Both the position numbers and the translations under genes were made by a program. 64,000 bases of DNA from positions 1 to 64,000 of the forward strand of contig JACMKU010000084.1 of NCBI GenBank assembly GCA_014379965.1, in the 5' to 3' direction. The stretch is from Chitinophagaceae bacterium. Lineage in GTDB: Bacteria > Bacteroidota > Bacteroidia > Chitinophagales > Chitinophagaceae. Below the pieces are notes generated by a model that worked only from the letters and a program-made list of their open reading frames with translations, had not been told where the DNA came from and did not search any database. Positions 59,535 to 64,000 of this stretch are shown here, in pieces; within the stretch, counting starts at the first letter, position 1; every line of letters begins with the position of its first letter.

Positions 59535-60974
59535 TTACTGCTTTTTTATTTTTATCTGCAAAATATCATCAATCTGCTGCCACGTCAGTTTCTTCGCAAC
59601 AATTCGCTTGTCTTTGTCTAGCAAATATACTGTAGGCAATGTCTGTACATCATACAGTTGGGAGTAGCCAGGGATATTCGCATCCACTCTCGACTTCTCC
59701 TCTGCCTTCGAATAGTAGACATTTGTCCATTCTCCAAGGTGATGCTCGTTGATAAAGCTGAGCCAATCCTTCCTCGTGCCCGATGTCTCCTTGGCGACGG
59801 CGAACATTCTTACACCCGATTTCTTCCACTTGACCTGGTACATAGAATCGAGTACGGGTAGTAATTCCTTGCAGTGACTACAGGTAGGGTCCCAAAACGA
59901 TACAATGGTAAAGGCGGCAGAGTCGGAATATAGTGTTCGCATCTTACCGGATGTATCCGGTAGGGAGATGTTTTCGGCCGGATTGCCCATAATGTTAGCC
60001 ATGAGGCTGTACGCCCTGTCAGTGATGATCTTCTTGCCTTGCGCAGTCAGCCAGGGATAGTCTTTTTGTGAAAAATATTTCTGGTAGAGGTGAACGAAAA
60101 CCGCATCCTCCCACATGTACTTCTGGTTAAGATACCTGTTGATGAATTTCACCAGCAGGTAACGAGTCATTTCCTCACTGTTAGCAGCAAAGCCTAACAT
60201 ATAGTCAAGTTCCTTAATTACCGAGTCTGGTTGTGGAAACACCAGTGTATTGTAATACTTATCGAGTCGTTCGTCGAATAGCGATGCCGGGGTACGTGCC
60301 ACTCGTTCGTCCCAGAAATTGATGCCATCCCAATAATGGTCTTTGAAATATCGGTACGCAAAAGTGGAATCATATTTCCCACCGGGATGTTTAGAAGCAG
60401 GTGGAATTTGCGGCTCTTCCATCAGGTGAAGTAAAGTCGATAGAATACTGCCGGGATTCTTTTGTGCGATGTCCTTTCTGTATGCAGCGATCGACGAATC
60501 CGTTTTTCTTAAAGAGGAAACCCAGCGTGCCGAATCCGCGGCATTCGTAGATGCTGCAAGGCTACGTCGACCTAATTCAATTTCTTTTCCCCTCGTTGCC
60601 ATTTGGCTTTGATAGGCGCTGAAGAGAAGATTATCATTCGAGTTGACAAACGTTTTCTGCTGCTTCAATGTAGCGGTATCCGCAATCACTGAAAAATGCT
60701 GTTGTTTGTCGACCAGGATCTCGAAGAAGTTGTTCTTCGCGGGGTAGACGACCAGGTAGATGCCTCCACCCAATTTCTTCGCGCCTTTGAAGACACCCTC
60801 ACTCTTTTCGTTCAACTTCACCGAGTCGACTATCGGAAATTGCTTGCCTGAATAATGACCGAGGTAAATAAACTCATTTTTGAAGGGCTTGAGGGTTACT
60901 TTGATCTCGTAACCGCTTTGAGCAAAGGCCAGGGACGTCCACAGTATGACAGGAATCAGTGCAATTTTTTTCAT
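59535..60974 (-). CDS. Thioredoxin-fold (TlpA-like) protein with DUF4369/DUF5106-type N-terminus
   Basis: A 479-residue secreted protein. Signal peptide (1-18), an N-terminal DUF4369-like sandwich (about 22-110, GYEIKVTLKPFKNEFIYLGHY), a helical DUF5106-like middle (about 115-330) and a C-terminal thioredoxin fold with CxxC at C365-C368 (DPTCSHCKELLP) and cis-Pro region TLPTVYLLD. It is expected to act as a periplasmic thiol oxidoreductase. It lies 57 nt upstream of the parvulin gene, so both may serve envelope protein folding. Confidence 0.9.
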   Translation of the reverse strand: MKKIALIPVILWTSLAFAQSGYEIKVTLKPFKNEFIYLGHYSGKQFPIVDSVKLNEKSEGVFKGAKKLGGGIYLVVYPAKNNFFEILVDKQQHFSVIADTATLKQQKTFVNSNDNLLFSAYQSQMATRGKEIELGRRSLAASTNAADSARWVSSLRKTDSSIAAYRKDIAQKNPGSILSTLLHLMEEPQIPPASKHPGGKYDSTFAYRYFKDHYWDGINFWDERVARTPASLFDERLDKYYNTLVFPQPDSVIKELDYMLGFAANSEEMTRYLLVKFINRYLNQKYMWEDAVFVHLYQKYFSQKDYPWLTAQGKKIITDRAYSLMANIMGNPAENISLPDTSGKMRTLYSDSAAFTIVSFWDPTCSHCKELLPVLDSMYQVKWKKSGVRMFAVAKETSGTRKDWLSFINEHHLGEWTNVYYSKAEEKSRVDANIPGYSQLYDVQTLPTVYLLDKDKRIVAKKLTWQQIDDILQIKIKKQ

Positions 60975-61088
60975 GAGCCAGAATAATCAGGTAAAGATAT
61001 TTAAAAGCTTGAAAATGTGTAGCGGAGGAAAGACTGGTTTTTGGGGGGAATGGTTGGATCGGTAGGGAATGGTTACGGGTTTTACTGG

Positions 61089-61177
61089 TGGTTGATTAAG
61101 TTGAGTAAGTTGATTAGGTTGACTGAGTTAGCCGCCCACCTTAATCAACTTAATCCACTAATCAACTTAGTCAACTA
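61089..61177. repeat. Hairpin element E23, word family GTTGATTAAGTTGA
   Basis: Left arm 61089-61130 and right arm 61138-61177 (CCTTAATCAACTTAATCC...) are complementary with a short loop. Like E11 it lies between divergent genes (TlpA and rlmD). Confidence 0.88.
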
Positions 61178-61192
61178 CCCCCCTGCTTTCCT

Positions 61193-61200
61193 TACTTTTG
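61193..61200 (+). promoter_or_regulatory. Predicted -7 box of rlmD
   Basis: TACTTTTG ends 4 nt before the GTG start, again implying a leaderless or nearly leaderless message. Confidence 0.55.
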
Positions 61201-61204
61201 CCGC

Positions 61205-62680
61205 GTGAGAAGAAAAAAGAAAAAGATCGTGTTGGAAAAGATCCTTGTCGAAGACTATGCGGCTGAAGGCAAATCGCTGGCCCGGGTGGATGGCAAGGTG
61301 GTGTTTATCGAAAATGTCGTGCCCGGCGATGTGGTAGATATTCAATTGATAAAGAGCAAGAAAGATTGGGCGGAGGGTCGACCTTCCCGATTTCACTCCT
61401 ACTCACCGGATCGCGTGGACCCTTTTTGCATTCATTTCGGGGTCTGCGGCGGCTGCCAGTGGCAAATGCTTCCCTACCAAAAGCAGCTGGAGTATAAGCA
61501 GCGGCAAGTGCGGGATAATCTACAGCGCATCGGCAAGGTTCCACTTCCCGAGATGTACCCTATTCTCGGAGCGACGCAGACCCAATACTATCGCAATAAA
61601 ATGGAGTACACCTTTGGAACCAGGGCTTTCATTTCAAGGGAGGAGTTCGATAGATTGAAATCACAGCAGGAATCTGCGGAGAGTACGGAAGGTGAAGTAG
61701 CCCCGCTCCCGAACCCCAATCATGAAAAGGTCCTTGGTTTTCACGCGAAGGGAATGTTTGACAAAATCGTGGACATCCAGAAATGCTGGCTGCAGGAAGA
61801 GCCGACCAATGCTATTCGTCTTGCCATCAGGAATTTTGCGCGCGAGAATGATTATAGCTTTTACGATATAAAAAATCATCATGGTCTCCTGCGCACGCTG
61901 CAACTGAGAATTTGCAAGACTGGCGAAGTAATGGTGAACGTCGTATTTGGCGAGGACGACGGGATGAAGAGAGAAAAATTGCTCGATCATCTCATCAGGC
62001 ATTTCCCCGAAATTACAACGCTACTATATACGATCAATACAAAGAAGAACGACAGCATGCACGACCTGGAGCCGGTGGCGTACCACGGCAAAGGTTACGT
62101 AGTGGAGCAGTTGGAAGATTTTCGTTTCAAGATTGGTCCAAAGTCCTTCTTTCAGACAAACACCTACCAGGGCGAACAATTATACAAAGTCACACGGGAG
62201 TTTGCCGAACTAACGGGAAAGGAAATTGTATATGATTTGTATTGCGGAACCGGCAGCATTGGGATCTTCGTTAGTAGGAATGCAAAGAAAATTGTGGGCG
62301 TGGAAATGATCGAGGCTGCAGTGATGGATGCCCGGGAGAATGCGTCGATGAATGAATTGACGGCGGCGGAATTCATTGCGGGTGATGTGATAGAAATTTG
62401 CGACGATGCCTTCTTTGAAACGCATGGCCGGCCAGATGTGATCATCACCGATCCGCCTAGGGCGGGAATGCATGAGAAGCTTGTTAGGAAGATTCTCGAC
62501 ATCGCCGCACCCATCGTGGTATATGTAAGTTGCAACCCCGCTACGCAAGCAAGAGACCTCAACTGGCTCGATGAGAAATACACAGTCACCAAGATCCAAC
62601 CCGTGGACATGTTCCCCCATACTCTCCATATTGAGAACGTGGTGCAGCTACGGCTGAAAGATGAATTTAGAAACTTATAA
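61205..62680 (+). CDS. rlmD: 23S rRNA (uracil-C5)-methyltransferase, RlmD/RumA type
   Basis: A 491-residue SAM-dependent enzyme methylating a uracil in 23S rRNA. An N-terminal TRAM domain (about 8-62) is followed by the iron-sulfur cysteines C75, C81, C84 and C194 (FCIHFGVCGGCQW, IQKCWLQ), a SAM-binding motif (VYDLYCGTGSIGIFVS), DPPRAGMH, and catalytic C443 in YVSCNPATQ. A charged insert (about 145-175) is lineage-specific. The start is GTG. RlmC and RlmD are hard to tell apart; the position of the modified base is by family inference. Confidence 0.92.
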   Translation: MRRKKKKIVLEKILVEDYAAEGKSLARVDGKVVFIENVVPGDVVDIQLIKSKKDWAEGRPSRFHSYSPDRVDPFCIHFGVCGGCQWQMLPYQKQLEYKQRQVRDNLQRIGKVPLPEMYPILGATQTQYYRNKMEYTFGTRAFISREEFDRLKSQQESAESTEGEVAPLPNPNHEKVLGFHAKGMFDKIVDIQKCWLQEEPTNAIRLAIRNFARENDYSFYDIKNHHGLLRTLQLRICKTGEVMVNVVFGEDDGMKREKLLDHLIRHFPEITTLLYTINTKKNDSMHDLEPVAYHGKGYVVEQLEDFRFKIGPKSFFQTNTYQGEQLYKVTREFAELTGKEIVYDLYCGTGSIGIFVSRNAKKIVGVEMIEAAVMDARENASMNELTAAEFIAGDVIEICDDAFFETHGRPDVIITDPPRAGMHEKLVRKILDIAAPIVVYVSCNPATQARDLNWLDEKYTVTKIQPVDMFPHTLHIENVVQLRLKDEFRNL

Positions 62681-62715
62681 TTCCCTTACGCAGTTTTACT
62701 TATAGACATAACGGT

Positions 62716-62723
62716 TAATTTTG
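62716..62723 (+). promoter_or_regulatory. Predicted -7 box of the first rhomboid gene
   Basis: TAATTTTG, with only four bases (CCCC) before the ATG at 62728. Confidence 0.5.
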
Positions 62724-62727
62724 CCCC

Positions 62728-63447
62728 ATGAGTAATTTCCAGTATTACCGTCCCAATAGGTTTCCACCGGTGGTCAAGAACCTCCTTATAATAAACGCAC
62801 TTGTTTATGTCGCGCAGATGACTCTTCAGCAGAGTAGTCCCAACTTTATGGAAAACCTGTTTGCATTGCATGATGTCAGATCTGGATTCTTTTATCCGCA
62901 CCAGATTTTCACTTACATGTTCTTGCACGGAAACTTTACACATATTCTTTTTAATATGCTTGCCGTTTGGATGTTTGGCAGCATGCTCGAAAATCATTGG
63001 GGAGCCAAAAAGTTTCTTCAGTTCTATGTCATTTGCGGGATAGGCGCCGGATTGTTACACTTACTCGTCTTATACATAGAAATGAAGCCGGCATGGGATT
63101 ACATCAGCATGTTCCCGGCAAGCGAAAGAGAAAAGATTCTCCACGTTAATAACATATTGATCCAGGACAAAGCGATCAATATCGCTACGGTCGGTGCCTC
63201 GGGTGCAGTGTTCGGATGCCTTGCAGCTTTTGGGTATTTGTTTCCAAACAGTCTTATATATGTTTATTTCATGATACCAGTGAAGGCCAAATGGCTGGTC
63301 ATCATGTACGGTGCAGTGGAACTATGGCTGGCCGTGCGGAATTCACCGGGCGATACTGTCGCCCACTTCGCTCACCTGGGAGGTGCAATTACAGGGCTTA
63401 TAATTGTATTTATATGGAACAAAACGAATAGGAAAACGTTCTACTAG
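62728..63447 (+). CDS. Rhomboid family intramembrane serine protease 1
   Basis: A 239-residue membrane protease with about six helices. Catalytic Ser158 lies in GASGAVFG and His216 in AHFAHLGGAITG, and the HGNFTHILFNM motif (about 67-77) is the conserved H/N region of helix 2. Rhomboids cut transmembrane segments within the bilayer. A loop of about 40 residues between helices 3 and 4 (EMKPAWDYISMFPASEREK) is longer than in GlpG. A second rhomboid gene follows after about 100 nt. Confidence 0.95.
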   Translation: MSNFQYYRPNRFPPVVKNLLIINALVYVAQMTLQQSSPNFMENLFALHDVRSGFFYPHQIFTYMFLHGNFTHILFNMLAVWMFGSMLENHWGAKKFLQFYVICGIGAGLLHLLVLYIEMKPAWDYISMFPASEREKILHVNNILIQDKAINIATVGASGAVFGCLAAFGYLFPNSLIYVYFMIPVKAKWLVIMYGAVELWLAVRNSPGDTVAHFAHLGGAITGLIIVFIWNKTNRKTFY

Positions 63448-63453
63448 AGGCAG

Positions 63454-63481
63454 AGTCCGGAGTGTGAGCATTCCCCGGACT
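63454..63481 (+). terminator. Weak hairpin after the first rhomboid gene
   Basis: AGTCCGG (63454-63460) pairs with CCGGACT (63475-63481), loop of 14 nt. The following sequence TTGATC has few T, so it may only attenuate transcription into the second gene. Confidence 0.4.
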
Positions 63482-63551
63482 TTGATCTGGAGGAGTGCGA
63501 GACATTAACTTTTAACCATCCTAGTTTAATTATACCTTGTGATTTGAATTT

Positions 63552-64000
63552 ATGGCTTACTACCAGAAGGAATATAAGCGGCGGTTGTTGACGGGGGAAA
63601 GGAATCATGCTCTGGTGACCCTCATTGCTATCAACCTCATCATCTTCGTTATTCTTGCTTTCGTAAAGGCCCTTTTTTTTCTTCGATATGAGAATGGGGG
63701 ACAGGCAGTGGCCATATTCGATCAATCGGTATTAAAATGGTTCACACTCCCGACCGACGTCTCCCAGATTGCTAGTAAGCCATGGACCATACTCACACAT
63801 ATGTTTACCCATGTCAATGTCTGGCAGGTGTTTGCCAATATGCTTTGGCTTTGGATGTTTGGGTATATCCTGCAGGACCTTACCGGTAACAGGAAGATCT
63901 TCCCGGTTTTCTTTTACGGCGCGATCGGTGGCGCAATTGCCTTTATTCTGGCTTATAATTTTCTTCCGGCGCTGAAGCCACAACTTCATGTACAATCGGC
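63552..64000 (+). CDS. Rhomboid family intramembrane serine protease 2, N-terminal part (cut by window edge)
   Basis: The first 149 codons are in the window. It starts MAYYQKEYKRRLLTGERNHA, a basic cytoplasmic N-terminus, followed by a hydrophobic helix (LVTLIAINLIIFVILAFV) and the rhomboid motif THMFTHVNVWQVFANMLWLW, then further helices (FFYGAIGGAIAFILAY). The catalytic Ser/His lie beyond the window. It differs from the first rhomboid in its charged N-terminal tail. Tandem rhomboid genes like this are known in Bacteroidota. Confidence 0.9.
   Translation, partial: MAYYQKEYKRRLLTGERNHALVTLIAINLIIFVILAFVKALFFLRYENGGQAVAIFDQSVLKWFTLPTDVSQIASKPWTILTHMFTHVNVWQVFANMLWLWMFGYILQDLTGNRKIFPVFFYGAIGGAIAFILAYNFLPALKPQLHVQS

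Noticed and set aside
63444-63995. Minus-strand frames opposite the rhomboid genes
   Set aside because: They are shadows of the plus-strand rhomboid coding sequence.

Overview
The window reads as a chromosomal segment of a Bacteroidota bacterium, most likely a Chitinophagaceae-like soil or freshwater lineage. Evidence: promoters of the Bacteroidota type (TAnnTTTG at -7, sometimes TTG near -33), GLPGLI-family and PF14905-type outer-membrane barrel proteins, a Rho factor with a long charged insert, PspC/PadR pairs, and DUF5106-type TlpA thioredoxins. There are no rRNA or tRNA genes, phage genes, transposases or CRISPR arrays. The species is not determinable from the sequence alone.

Layout. 1-0.6 kb: 5' part of a UvrD/PcrA helicase gene and a tiny Asn/Lys-rich protein. 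0.8-5.9 kb: lipid A deacylase-like barrel protein, NagA, and an OmpR/BaeS-type two-component pair. 5.9-14 kb: GLPGLI protein and two large TonB-receptor-like barrels with glycine-rich loops. 14.2-21.6 kb: SWIM-SNF2 helicase, ComB, SRPBCC protein, GcvT, methyltransferase. 21.8-29.2 kb: PadR/PspC envelope-stress-like operon with a clear operator, DUF3089 hydrolase, universal stress protein, lipoprotein, AsnRS. 29.5-41 kb: Rho, a secreted protein, a multi-PAS histidine kinase, a PurF-like amidotransferase, SixA, an EamA transporter, a MurG-like glycosyltransferase, a small lipoprotein pair. 41.2-53.6 kb: penicillin acylase family protein, aminotransferase, MsrB, Adk, DUF1569 protein, PaaZ, enoyl-CoA hydratase, AlkA-type glycosylase, FabG, sugar dehydrogenase. 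53.6-64 kb: GH3 protein, LptB with an unusual C-terminal extension, MetF, parvulin chaperone, TlpA protein, RlmD and two tandem rhomboid proteases, the last cut by the window end.

Most genes are ordinary housekeeping or envelope functions. The striking part is between them: at least 23 intergenic elements, nearly all starting exactly at a stop codon, each a long imperfect hairpin or array built from short degenerate 'words' (for example GTGAGTGGTCA, GGCAATA, GTTTAACG, GGTTGAATG). Word families differ from element to element, sometimes mix within one element, and often supply the gene's stop codon. Several loops share a TTCGA core. Only a minority of genes have a conventional intrinsic terminator, so these elements may act as 3'-end structures. 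I regard this dispersed, word-swapping hairpin system as the best candidate for something undescribed here.

Genes that appear to work together: histidine kinase plus response regulator (3.4-5.8 kb); PadR plus PspC (21.8-24.4 kb); enoyl-CoA hydratase plus DNA glycosylase (translationally coupled); LptB, GH3 and sugar dehydrogenase (one strand, short gaps); lptB and metF (divergent, with very short predicted leaders).
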